Program-made: the position numbers and the translations under genes
DNA from: Oscillospiraceae bacterium
Lineage (GTDB): Bacteria > Bacillota > Clostridia > Oscillospirales > Oscillospiraceae
Direction of reading: 5' to 3'
Assembly (NCBI GenBank): GCA_015068325.1
Contig: SVKQ01000012.1
Location: 62,001 to 126,000 of the forward strand
Length of the DNA: 64,000 nucleotides
Part shown: one piece after another, positions 28,447 through 36,571 of the stretch
Layout of the letters: every line of letters begins with the position of its first letter
Numbering within the stretch: position 1 is the first letter of the stretch
Notes under the pieces: model-generated
Seen by the model: the letters and a program-made list of their open reading frames with translations, nothing else
The model's database searches: none
Told to the model about the DNA's origin: nothing

Positions 28447-29787
28447 ATGGCGGAACTGCGGATGAAGCAGGAACTGCAGCAGAAGCTGTATCTGTCTCCA
28501 CGCATGGTGCAGAGCATGCGGATCCTGCAGATGAATGCACAGAGCCTGCAGGAATACCTGTTGGACTTGAGCCGGGAAAACCCCGCACTGGAGCAGGAGG
28601 AGTCGAACGTGCCGGAGGAACTGGTGGCGCTGCGCCATAAGGCTGCAGCCCAGCAGATGGGTGGCCGCCCTCTCGCACCGGATGACGACATGGCTGCCCG
28701 GGAGCCGGGCGTATGGGTGCAGGAGTCCCTGGCAGATTATCTGCGGCGACAGCTGGAGTGGCGCGGCCTGCCGGAGCCGCTGCGGCGGCTGTGCGGCTAT
28801 CTGGCCGAGCAACTACAGGAGAGTGGCTATCTGGCAGAAGAGGATCTGGAGGAGACAGTCCGCATGGGCGTGCCGGAGGAATTGTGCCGTCAGGCGGTAT
28901 CCGTGCTGCAGAGTCTGGATCCGGCCGGTGTGGCTGCCTCCGATCTGCGTACCTGCCTGCTGCTGCAGCTGGATCGCCTGCCGGGACAGCACCCAGTGGA
29001 GCGTGCCATCGCGACAGACTGCATGGAGTTGCTGGCCAAGCACCGCTATGCCGCTATCGCCCGGACGCTGGGCGTGTCACAGAAAACCGTGCAGGAGGCG
29101 GAGCGGACGCTGAAGGGGCTGGACCCCCGCCCAGGCGCCGCCTGGGTGCGGGACGAGGTGACGGAGTACATCTGCCCCGATCTGGTGATCGAACAACGGC
29201 CGGAGGGCCTTGCGCTGTGGCTGGACGAGCGGTATCTGCCCCGTGTATCGGTCAGCGATTATTATACCCGCCTGTGGCGGGAGACAGAGGACCCGGAGAC
29301 CAAAGCGTATTTGAAGAAAAAAATCGGTCAGGCCAACTGGGTGATCGACTGCCTGAACCGTCGTCAGGAGACGCTACGAGCCTGCGGCGAGGTGATCCTG
29401 GAGTTTCAGCAGGCGTATTTTTCCGGCCATACCGACCGGCTGCGGCCCATGACGCTGGAGGATGCAGCAGCGCAGATGGGGGTGCATCCCTCTACGGTGA
29501 GCCGCTGTATCCGGGACAAGTATCTGCAGAGTCCGCGGGGGCTGGTCCCGCTGCGGAGCCTGTTCTCCCAAGCAGTGGGTGGACAGGATGTATCCGCTCA
29601 GGCAATCCGCACGGAAATCGCCCGGCTGATCCGGGCGGAGGACGGCGCACACCCCTTCAGCGACCAGCAGCTGTGCCGCATGCTGCAGGAGAAGGGAATC
29701 ACGGTGGCACGCCGCACAGTGGCCAAATACCGGGAGATGTTGGGGATCCCTCCCTCCTCACGGCGGCGGACGCCAAATGGAATATGA
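28447..29787 (+). CDS. rpoN: RNA polymerase sigma-54 factor
   Basis: A 446-residue sigma-54. The Gln-rich N-terminal activator-contact region is clear (LRMKQELQQKLYLSPRMVQS), followed by the core-binding domain. The central helix-turn-helix reads VHPSTVSRCIRDKYLQSPRG, and the diagnostic RpoN box ARRTVAKYRE is at residues 421-430. It binds -24/-12 promoters and needs an AAA+ activator. It is transcribed divergently from the proline-racemase-like gene and lies within 5 kb of three matching promoters and one activator, which suggests a locally dedicated sigma-54 circuit. GGAGGTG precedes ATG 28447. Confidence 0.97.
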   Translation: MAELRMKQELQQKLYLSPRMVQSMRILQMNAQSLQEYLLDLSRENPALEQEESNVPEELVALRHKAAAQQMGGRPLAPDDDMAAREPGVWVQESLADYLRRQLEWRGLPEPLRRLCGYLAEQLQESGYLAEEDLEETVRMGVPEELCRQAVSVLQSLDPAGVAASDLRTCLLLQLDRLPGQHPVERAIATDCMELLAKHRYAAIARTLGVSQKTVQEAERTLKGLDPRPGAAWVRDEVTEYICPDLVIEQRPEGLALWLDERYLPRVSVSDYYTRLWRETEDPETKAYLKKKIGQANWVIDCLNRRQETLRACGEVILEFQQAYFSGHTDRLRPMTLEDAAAQMGVHPSTVSRCIRDKYLQSPRGLVPLRSLFSQAVGGQDVSAQAIRTEIARLIRAEDGAHPFSDQQLCRMLQEKGITVARRTVAKYREMLGIPPSSRRRTPNGI

Positions 29788-29822
29788 AAACACACACCAC
29801 GGCACGCGGTGTGTGTTTTTGT
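29787..29822. terminator. Bidirectional terminator
   Basis: Hairpin AAAACACACACC / GGTGTGTGTTTT with a 9-nt loop, ending in a T-run on the plus strand and A/T-rich on both. It separates rpoN from the convergent MATE gene. Confidence 0.85.
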
Positions 29823-29839
29823 TCGTCTGCGGACTGACA

Positions 29840-31207
29840 CTACTTCGTCTCATCTGTTAGGTTATGGAGCCATTTGCCGGAGCGGTAGCGCCAGTAGCCC
29901 AGAACGATCCGCGTTACCTGCTCGGTCTGTACCAATACATACAGCACCGGCAGGGAGGTGATGCCGAGCAAGTAGATGCCCCCAAAGGCCAGGGGGATGC
30001 CCAGTGACCAGACCAGACAGCTGTCCAGAAACATGAGGAATACCGAGTCACCTCCGGCCCGGAGCGCTCCCATCAGGATCACGTTGAATATGCGTGTGAC
30101 GATACGGATGGAAAAAAGACGAACCATAAGAACTGTCACAGGCCACAGAGACGGCGAGGAGAGGGAGAACAAGCTCACCGCAGGACGGGCAATGACCATC
30201 ATAACGCCGGTCAGCAGCAGACTGAACACGACGCCTATGGGGAAGAACCACCTGACGCTGCGGCGCGCCTCGTCGTATTCTTTCCGGCCCAGCAATTCAC
30301 CGGTGATCACCATGCAGGAGTTGTATATGCCCGGGTTGATGGCATAGGGGATCGTACTGATGGCAAAGGCCACCTTATAGGCCTCCAGCATGTCCATGCC
30401 CAGTGTGCCGTAAGCTTTGATGTAGAAGGTATCGCCCAGGCCGAACAAAATCTCGTTGGCGGCCAGGGGCGCCATACGGCGCAGGATAGGCCGAAGGAAG
30501 GCGCGTGGCCAGTCGGTGAGCTCCCGCACCGTGCCCAGAAAGATCTGACGGGTGCAAATGGCGTAAAGGATATGCACCAGCAGCCCCAGACCAATTGCGA
30601 TAGAGGTGGCAAGAGCGGCGCCGCGCACACCCAGGGCCGGCAGACCCATTTTACCGAAAATCAGCAGATAGTTGAGCCCGGCATTGATCACATTGACGCC
30701 GATGCCGATCATCATGGGTATCTTGGTGCGCTGAATACAGCGGTAGATAAACGTGAAAGCGGCAGTCAGAGACCGGAAGAAGAAGGCGTAGCTGCTGATG
30801 GACAGGTATTCCCACGCCTGCCGCAGCAGAGCCTCATCGCTGCTGTAGAACCGCAGCAGTCCGGTGCGGCCGATGTTGGCAATGAGGAAAAAGACGGCAC
30901 CGCCGATCAGGTTGACCAGCAAAAAGAGACCAAAGGCCCGCTTGAGATTTTTGCTGCTGCCCGCACCGTAGAACTGGGCGGCGTAGATGCTGATGGCGGA
31001 ATTGAAGCCGAAAGCCATGATGAACAGCAGATTGTCCAGCTGGGTAGCCACCGTGACGGCGCTGACACCGTTCACATAGCTGACCATCAGCGTATCCAGC
31101 AATCCCGCACCATAGTCCAGGATCTGCTGCAGGCAGATGGGAACGGCGACGCGCGCCACCTTCCGGTAAAAAGAAGCAGGTGCGATATATCGCTGCAACA
31201 TATCCAT
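29840..31207 (-). CDS. MATE-family transporter
   Basis: A 455-residue membrane protein with about 12 hydrophobic segments in two halves, typical of multidrug and toxin extrusion carriers driven by Na+ or H+. Family segments include YRKVARVAVPICLQQILDYG, FGFNSAISIYAAQFYGAG and ALGVRGAALATSIA. It begins 33 nt after the fumarase beta gene with an AAGGAGG site and no terminator between, so it is probably the last gene of the sigma-54-controlled fumarase transcript. Its cargo is unknown; export of a pathway product is one possibility. Confidence 0.9.
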   Translation of the reverse strand: MDMLQRYIAPASFYRKVARVAVPICLQQILDYGAGLLDTLMVSYVNGVSAVTVATQLDNLLFIMAFGFNSAISIYAAQFYGAGSSKNLKRAFGLFLLVNLIGGAVFFLIANIGRTGLLRFYSSDEALLRQAWEYLSISSYAFFFRSLTAAFTFIYRCIQRTKIPMMIGIGVNVINAGLNYLLIFGKMGLPALGVRGAALATSIAIGLGLLVHILYAICTRQIFLGTVRELTDWPRAFLRPILRRMAPLAANEILFGLGDTFYIKAYGTLGMDMLEAYKVAFAISTIPYAINPGIYNSCMVITGELLGRKEYDEARRSVRWFFPIGVVFSLLLTGVMMVIARPAVSLFSLSSPSLWPVTVLMVRLFSIRIVTRIFNVILMGALRAGGDSVFLMFLDSCLVWSLGIPLAFGGIYLLGITSLPVLYVLVQTEQVTRIVLGYWRYRSGKWLHNLTDETK

Positions 31208-31240
31208 ATCCTGTTAATGACGCCTCCTTGCTGCCGGCGG

Positions 31241-31759
31241 TCATACGATGGAGCGGCCGGTACTGTCGATGCCCACGATGGCATAGAAATCCCGCACCTC
31301 CAACCGGCATACGGCCTCGGTGCCCAGATCCTCATAACAGACGGGTTCTTTGGCGGTGATGGTGTCGGCGATCAGAGCGGCGGCGCCGCCGATGGCCAGG
31401 AAGTATACAGCCCTGTTGCGGACGATGGCATCCACTACCGGCTGGGACCGGCGGCCCTTGCCGATCATGCCCGCCATGCCGTTGTCCAGCAGCAGAGGGG
31501 TATAGGGATCCATGCGGTAGCTGCTGGTGGGGCCGGCGGGGCCGATGACCTGACCGGGACGGGCCGGGGCGGGACCCACATAGTAGATGACCTGGCCCCG
31601 CAGGTCAAAGGGCAGAGGATCGCCCCGCTCCAGGCACTCTGCCAGTCGCTTGTGAGCAGCGTCGCGGCCGGTATACAGGGAGCCGGAGAGCAGCACTTCG
31701 TCTCCGGCGCGCAGCTGCGCGACGTCCTCCGGACGCAGCGGAAGTTGCAGATGGATCAT
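31241..31759 (-). CDS. fumB: Fumarate hydratase class I, beta subunit
   Basis: C-terminal half of iron-sulfur fumarase (or of L(+)-tartrate dehydratase) as a separate 172-residue subunit. The signature stretch GPAGPTSSYRMD continues into PYTPLLLDNGMAGMIGKG. With the alpha subunit it interconverts fumarate and L-malate in the cytoplasm. It follows the alpha gene by 10 nt. Tartrate dehydratase is the main alternative, since sequence alone rarely separates the two. Confidence 0.9.
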   Translation of the reverse strand: MIHLQLPLRPEDVAQLRAGDEVLLSGSLYTGRDAAHKRLAECLERGDPLPFDLRGQVIYYVGPAPARPGQVIGPAGPTSSYRMDPYTPLLLDNGMAGMIGKGRRSQPVVDAIVRNRAVYFLAIGGAAALIADTITAKEPVCYEDLGTEAVCRLEVRDFYAIVGIDSTGRSIV

Positions 31760-31769
31760 GACACACCTC

Positions 31770-32621
31770 CTACAGGACCACCCGGCTGTGACGATAGGCG
31801 TGACAGCAGATGTTCACGGCCACCGGCAGGCCGGCGATATGTGTGGGGAAGGTCTCGATGTGTACGGCCAGCGCCGTGGTTTTGCCGCCCAGCCCTGCCG
31901 GACCGATATCCAGTCCGTTGGCGGCGGCGAGCAGTTCACGCTCCAGCGCGGCGTAGTCCGGATCCGGGTTGACCGTGCCCAGATCGCGCATCAGGGCGAA
32001 CTTGGCCAGCTGGGCACACTTTTCAAAGGTGCCGCCGATACCCACACCCACTACCATGGGAGGGCAGGGATTGGGACCGGCGCGGCGGATGGTGTCCAGC
32101 ACAAAGCGGCGTACGCCCTCTGCGCCGTCAGCCGGCTTCAGCATGGAGACGGCGCTCATGTTCTCACTGCCGAAGCCCTTGGGACTGAAGGTGATGGTCA
32201 GCCGGTCGCCATCCACCCACTCGTAGTAGATGATGGCAGGGCTGTTGTCGCCGGTGTTGACGCGGCGGAACACGGGGTCGGCCACCACCGATTTGCGAAG
32301 ATAGCCGTCCCGATAGCCATCGGTCATTCCCTGTTGTATGGCTTCCTCCAGTGAGCCGCCGGTAAACACCAGCTCGCTGCCCATCTGCACACGAAAGACC
32401 GCCATACCGGTGTCCTGGCACATGGGCACCTGACGTACCCGGGCCAGGGTGTCATTGTCCACCAGCTTGCCCAGAATGCTGCGCGCCAGCGGCCGTTCCT
32501 CACGGGTCTGACACTCTGCCAGACAGGCCAGCATGGCCTCGCCGATGTCGCAGTTGGCTTCGACCACCATTCGGGCTACGGCCTGCCGCACGGTATTGAT
32601 ATCCAGTTCCCGCATGGTCAT
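31770..32621 (-). CDS. fumA: Fumarate hydratase class I, alpha subunit
   Basis: The [4Fe-4S]-binding subunit, 283 residues. Cluster ligands fit Cys68 (PMCQDTG), Cys186 (PNPCPP) and Cys272 or Cys273 (NICCHAYRH); the oxygen-labile cluster fits an anaerobe. ATG 32621 is chosen because AAAGGGGTG lies just before it; the GTG two codons upstream is part of that ribosome site. A sigma-54 promoter lies about 80 nt upstream. Joint control with a fumarate-releasing C-N lyase suggests that it drains that lyase's product. Confidence 0.92.
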   Translation of the reverse strand: MTMRELDINTVRQAVARMVVEANCDIGEAMLACLAECQTREERPLARSILGKLVDNDTLARVRQVPMCQDTGMAVFRVQMGSELVFTGGSLEEAIQQGMTDGYRDGYLRKSVVADPVFRRVNTGDNSPAIIYYEWVDGDRLTITFSPKGFGSENMSAVSMLKPADGAEGVRRFVLDTIRRAGPNPCPPMVVGVGIGGTFEKCAQLAKFALMRDLGTVNPDPDYAALERELLAAANGLDIGPAGLGGKTTALAVHIETFPTHIAGLPVAVNICCHAYRHSRVVL

Positions 32622-32703
32622 TTTCACCCCTTTGCATTTTCTGCGGCGTCTCTACCGCCAAAAAGGGCTTGGGAGCCCCGGATGAATTCGAAAAAGACAA
32701 ATA

Positions 32704-32719
32704 GCAAGATCCGTGCCGA
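32704..32719 (-). promoter_or_regulatory. Sigma-54 promoter of the fumarase operon
   Basis: On the minus strand TCGGCACGGATCTTGC keeps GG at -24, GC at -12 and the exact spacing of the consensus. It lies about 83 nt before the fumA start. Confidence 0.85.
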
Positions 32720-32852
32720 AATCGACCGGATCAAAAAAATGATTCGGATCAGGACGTAAACGCCGGCTGCGCAGTTTCTTTATACCACAAACAGAGGTCC
32801 GGCACAAGAGGAGGGAGTGAGCAGGGGGAATATTCCGTCGCTTAGATTGTCT

Positions 32853-32881
32853 TTGCTTTTTCGGCAGCGATATGGTATAGT
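32853..32881 (+). promoter_or_regulatory. Sigma-A promoter of the LOR/SDH gene
   Basis: -35 TTGCTT (32853-32858) and -10 TATAGT (32876-32881) with a 17-nt spacer, 30 nt before the start codon. Confidence 0.7.
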
Positions 32882-32911
32882 GAGGGCAGAAACGATGAGG
32901 AGGCGATATGG

Positions 32912-34000
32912 ATGGCTTTTCAGTTGAGAACATATCATGAGCCGGACTTTTCCGCGGACCCGCTGCGCAATGCGCCGGATGCCGTGCTTTGTGAAGCCCC
33001 GGCCGACCGGGTGGCGCCGGAGAACTACCACGCCATGAGCATTTTCCCGGAGTACTTCAAGCTTGACGGCCGCTGGGTGCTGGCCGAGGAGAGCCGTATG
33101 GACTGCGTGCCCGTGTGGGAGGGGGAGTGCATCCACGTGCGGGAGTTTCGTCATCTGAAAAAGGGCGATCTGATCGTGACGGGCCGTACGGAGGATGGCT
33201 CGGAGGGCATCTATGTCCACGCCAACGGCTTCCGTGAGACGACAGGTGCCGGCGATGTGTTCGCCTTCCGCCAGGGCCGTTCCCGCGAGACGGCTTTCTC
33301 CCGGGACTACGACGAGTTGTACGAGTTGCTGAAGCACGAGCGGGATCACGGCAGGATCGTGTGGGTCATGGGTCCGGCCTTCGCGTTTGACTACGACGCC
33401 CGGGTGGCCTTTTCCAAGCTGATCGAAAACGGCTATGTCCACGCGGTGCTGGCGGGGAACGCCTTGGGCACCCACGACTTGGAGGCCGCCTATCTGCAGA
33501 CCGCTCTGGGCCAGGATATCTATACCCAGGAGAGTCGTCACAACGGCCACTACAACCACCTGGATACCCTGAACCGGGTGCGGCTGTACGGCAGCATCCC
33601 CGCCTTTATCGAGGGTGAGCATATCGACAACGGCATCATCTACAACTGCGAGAAGTACCACATCCCCTATGTGCTGGGCGGCTCTATCCGTGACGACGGG
33701 CCGCTGCCCTGCGTCTACGGCGACGTGTATGAGGCGCAGGACCGTATGCGCGACCAGGTGCGCGGCGCCACCACGGTGCTGAGCATGGCCACCATGCTCC
33801 ACTCCATCGCCGTGGGCAATATGACACCCTCCTTCCGGGTGATGCCGGACGGGACGGTGCGGCAGGTCTATTTCTACTGTGTGGATGTGGCCGAGTTCAC
33901 CGTCAACAAGCTCAGCGACCGGGGCAGTCTGTCTGCCAAGGGCATTGTCACCAACGTGCAGGACTTTATCGTGACGCTGTGCAAGGGCCTGGGCCTGTAA
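32912..34000 (+). CDS. LOR/SDH-domain protein (ornithine-cyclodeaminase-like, TIGR00300 type)
   Basis: A 362-residue soluble protein that resembles the LOR/SDH family, named after lysine-oxoglutarate reductase/saccharopine dehydrogenase. Archaeal members and the C-terminal half of cyanobacterial ArgZ/AgrE convert ornithine to proline. Recognisable parts are the N-terminal FPEYFKLDGRWVLAEESRMD, the NAD-binding region around VMGPAFAFDYDARVAF, and HAVLAGNALGTHDLEA and YVLGGSIRDDGPLP. It lacks an arginine dihydrolase domain and is somewhat shorter than archaeal forms. ATG 32912 fits GAGGAGG; an ATG 4 nt earlier is out of frame. It stands alone with its own promoter and terminator. Confidence 0.75.
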   Translation: MAFQLRTYHEPDFSADPLRNAPDAVLCEAPADRVAPENYHAMSIFPEYFKLDGRWVLAEESRMDCVPVWEGECIHVREFRHLKKGDLIVTGRTEDGSEGIYVHANGFRETTGAGDVFAFRQGRSRETAFSRDYDELYELLKHERDHGRIVWVMGPAFAFDYDARVAFSKLIENGYVHAVLAGNALGTHDLEAAYLQTALGQDIYTQESRHNGHYNHLDTLNRVRLYGSIPAFIEGEHIDNGIIYNCEKYHIPYVLGGSIRDDGPLPCVYGDVYEAQDRMRDQVRGATTVLSMATMLHSIAVGNMTPSFRVMPDGTVRQVYFYCVDVAEFTVNKLSDRGSLSAKGIVTNVQDFIVTLCKGLGL

Positions 34001-34015
34001 AAGAGAAAAACGGGA

Positions 34016-34053
34016 CAGACCGCCGATCCGTAGGGATCGGCGGTCTGTTGCTT
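34016..34053. terminator. Terminator between LOR/SDH and larE
   Basis: Perfect 14-bp hairpin (CAGACCGCCGATCC and complement) followed by TTGCTTT. Confidence 0.85.
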
Positions 34054-34070
34054 TGAGCAGGTGAGGGGGC

Positions 34071-34895
34071 TTACGCGTCTGCGCCGGCTTGAAGATCCAG
34101 CGTGCGGTTCATGCTGCCCATCCGGTAGCCGCCCAGATCCAACGTGACGTAGAGAAAACCCAACGCGCGCAGATCCCGGTCCAGCTCCGCCGCCGCGGCG
34201 ATGAGGCGGGGAAACTCCTCCGGCAAAACCTCAATGCGGGCGATGTTGCCGTGGATGCGCACCCGCACTTGGCGAAAGCCCATATCCAGCAGCCGCTGCT
34301 CCGCCCGGTCCACCATAGAGAGCTTCTCCTCGCTGATGGTCTCACCGTAGACGAAGCGGCTGGCCAGGCAAGCGAAGGAGGGCTTGTCCCAGGTGGGGAG
34401 GCCCATCTCCCTGGACAGCAGACGGATCTCATCCTTGGTCAGCTCCGCCTGCCGCAGCGGGCTCTCAATGCCCAGCTCCGCCACGGCCATCAGACCGGGG
34501 CGGTAGTCGCCGTTGTCGTCCATATTGGAGCCCTCGGCCACGTGGTCGATGCCGTGTGCGGCGGCGACGGCGAGGATTTTTGTGAACAGCTCACGCTTGC
34601 AGAGGTAGCAGCGGTTTTTCGGATTCTGGCGGAAACCGTCGATATCCAGCTCCTCAGAATCCACAATGACCTGTTCGATCCCCTCATCCACGCAGAAACG
34701 GGTGGCCTCATCCAGCTCCCGCCGGGGGAAAGAACAAGAGCGGGCGGTGATGGCGATGGCGCGGTCACCCAGCACGTTGTGGGCCACCTTCAGCAGAAAG
34801 GTAGAGTCCACGCCGGAGGAGAAGGCCACGGCCACACTGCCCAGCCGGCGCAGGCATTCCTCCAGATGTTGCTTTTTCTGATGTAACGTATCCAT
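34071..34895 (-). CDS. larE: Nickel-pincer cofactor sulfur transferase LarE
   Basis: ATP-dependent PP-loop enzyme (274 residues) that adds sulfur to the pyridinium dicarboxylate intermediate of the nickel-pincer nucleotide cofactor. The PP-loop is SSGVDS at residues 26-31. Three cysteines, Cys96 and Cys99 (RCYLC) and Cys176 (FACLASR), match the LarE class that can hold a [4Fe-4S] cluster, unlike the single-Cys sacrificial form. ATG 34895 has GGAGG 8 nt upstream. It lies 23 nt after larB on the same strand. Confidence 0.93.
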   Translation of the reverse strand: MDTLHQKKQHLEECLRRLGSVAVAFSSGVDSTFLLKVAHNVLGDRAIAITARSCSFPRRELDEATRFCVDEGIEQVIVDSEELDIDGFRQNPKNRCYLCKRELFTKILAVAAAHGIDHVAEGSNMDDNGDYRPGLMAVAELGIESPLRQAELTKDEIRLLSREMGLPTWDKPSFACLASRFVYGETISEEKLSMVDRAEQRLLDMGFRQVRVRIHGNIARIEVLPEEFPRLIAAAAELDRDLRALGFLYVTLDLGGYRMGSMNRTLDLQAGADA

Positions 34896-34918
34896 GGCAA
34901 TTCCTCCGGAATGCAATG

Positions 34919-35671
34919 CTATTTCTTTGGCCGGATGTGGTTGATGCGGCTGGCCAGGAAGCCGGCGCCGAAGCCGTTGTCGATGTTGACCACGGAGACG
35001 CCGGAAGCACAGGAGTTCAGCATGGACAGCAGTGCCGACACGCCGCCGAAGGAGGCTCCGTAGCCCACGCTGGTGGGCACGGCGATAACCGGGCAGTCGG
35101 CCAGACCGCCGATGACGCTGGCCAGCGCGCCCTCCATGCCGGCAACGGCGATAATAACGCCGGCACCCATGATGTCGTCCATGTGGTGGAGCAGGCGGTG
35201 CAGGCCTGCCACGCCCACGTCGTAGAGTCGCACCACCCGGTTGCCCAGTACCTCAGCTGTCAGTGCGGCCTCCTCCGCTACCGGGATGTCGGAAGTGCCG
35301 CCGGTGGCGATCAACACAGTACCCAGGCCGTCCGGCTCCGGCGGTGTACCTACAATGCCGATCCGTGCCGAATCGTGATAGGTCAGGGGGAGCTGCTCTG
35401 CCACCTGTTCCGCGGCGGCGTTGTCCAGCCGGGTGATGAGGACGGGGGCGTCAGAGCGCCTTCGCATGGCCTCCGCGATGCCGATGATCTGCTCCGGCGT
35501 CTTGCCGGCGCCGTAGATCACCTCGGCCGCCCCCTGGCGCAGCGTCCGGTGCAGGTCTACCTTGGCATAACCCAAGTCGGCAAAGGGCTCCTCCTTCAGC
35601 CGCAGCAGGGCATCATCTACCGACAGGACGCCGCTTTGCAGCTGTTCCAGTATTTCGCGGGTATGATTCAT
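34919..35671 (-). CDS. larB: Nickel-pincer cofactor carboxylase LarB
   Basis: A PurE-like enzyme (250 residues) that carboxylates and hydrolyses nicotinic acid adenine dinucleotide to start cofactor synthesis. The N-terminal helical part (LEQLQSGVLSVDDALLRL) and the PurE-like half (GTSDIPVAEEAALTAEVLG, DDIMGAGVIIAVAGMEGAL, PTSVGYGASFGG) are typical. ATG 35671 has GGAGGTG just upstream; the open frame extends further without support. It begins the larB-larE unit downstream of the nickel transporter operon, with a hairpin between. Confidence 0.93.
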   Translation of the reverse strand: MNHTREILEQLQSGVLSVDDALLRLKEEPFADLGYAKVDLHRTLRQGAAEVIYGAGKTPEQIIGIAEAMRRRSDAPVLITRLDNAAAEQVAEQLPLTYHDSARIGIVGTPPEPDGLGTVLIATGGTSDIPVAEEAALTAEVLGNRVVRLYDVGVAGLHRLLHHMDDIMGAGVIIAVAGMEGALASVIGGLADCPVIAVPTSVGYGASFGGVSALLSMLNSCASGVSVVNIDNGFGAGFLASRINHIRPKK

Positions 35672-35726
35672 GTGACACCTCCGGTTGTGTCTGGCGCGAA
35701 CAGAGCTCCGGTAAAAAGGAGAAAGA

Positions 35727-35753
35727 CGCGCCGGGTCTTCATAGCCCGGCGCG
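35727..35753 (-). terminator. Hairpin between cbiO and larB
   Basis: Arms CGCGCCGGG and CCCGGCGCG with a 9-nt loop. On the minus strand TCTTTCTCCTTTTT follows. It may end or attenuate the cbiMQO transcript before larB. Confidence 0.65.
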
Positions 35754-35840
35754 CTTTTGATGGCTGTTTTACCGTACGTCGGCCCTGTGGAAACCTCTCG
35801 TTTCACCATATCGCAAACGACCCGATTTGTCAACGGTGTC

Positions 35841-36566
35841 TTACAGGCCGTTCCCGCTGAGGGAGAGGGGGAGCTCCATACGGTGCCGCTCCAGCAGGGT
35901 TCTGTCCCGCAGGATGGTCTCTGCCGGTCCGTCGGCGGCAATCTGCCCGCCGGAGAGCAGGATCACCCGCTCACAGGTGTCCAGGATCATGTCCAAATCG
36001 TGGGAGGTGATGATCTTCGTCTGCGGCAGTTCCCGAATGGTGCGGATAACGATCCGGCGGTTATAAGGGTCCAGAGCGGAGGTGGGTTCGTCCATCAGCA
36101 CGGCCTCCGGCTCCATGGCCAGCACGGTGGCAATAGCGGCCATGCGCTTTTCGCCGCCGGAGATCTTGTGGTTGTACCGTTCCTTCAACTCCTGCAACCC
36201 CAGCCGCTCCAGCACGGCGTCTGCCAGTGTCTCCGCCTCCGGCCGGGACAGGCCGTAGTTGAGAGGGCCGAAGAGCATGTCCTCATATACCGTGGGCATG
36301 AACATCTGGTTGTCGGAGTTCTGCAGCACGAAGCCCAGCTTGCGGCGAATCTCCGGCAGCGTCTTTTTTGAAAGCTCCGCACCGTCCACCAGTATCCGCC
36401 CTTCGCAGGGCAGCAGGCCCAGCAGTGCCTTCATGACGGTGGTCTTGCCGGCGCCGTTGGCGCCGATCAGCCCCACGGCCTCGCCACGCCCGATGCGGAA
36501 AGAGAGATCCCGCAGCACAGACTGTCCTTTTTCATACTGGCAGGTGACATTCTGAAATTCGATCAT
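35841..36566 (-). CDS. cbiO: ECF transporter ATPase for nickel/cobalt (CbiO/NikO)
   Basis: Energy-coupling ATPase, 241 residues. Seen are Walker A GANGAGKT, the signature ISGGEKRMAAIA and Walker B AVLMDEPTSALD. With CbiQ it drives metal uptake through CbiM. ATG 36566 is 5 nt after the cbiQ stop with a GAGGTGAGGG site. Its place beside the lar genes makes nickel the likely metal. Confidence 0.93.
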   Translation of the reverse strand: MIEFQNVTCQYEKGQSVLRDLSFRIGRGEAVGLIGANGAGKTTVMKALLGLLPCEGRILVDGAELSKKTLPEIRRKLGFVLQNSDNQMFMPTVYEDMLFGPLNYGLSRPEAETLADAVLERLGLQELKERYNHKISGGEKRMAAIATVLAMEPEAVLMDEPTSALDPYNRRIVIRTIRELPQTKIITSHDLDMILDTCERVILLSGGQIAADGPAETILRDRTLLERHRMELPLSLSGNGL

Positions 36567-36571
36567 CGCCC

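Noticed and set aside
35672-35840. A nickel/cobalt riboswitch before larB
   Set aside because: The region contains a plain GC-rich hairpin with a T-run; I could not fit the multi-helix NiCo fold.
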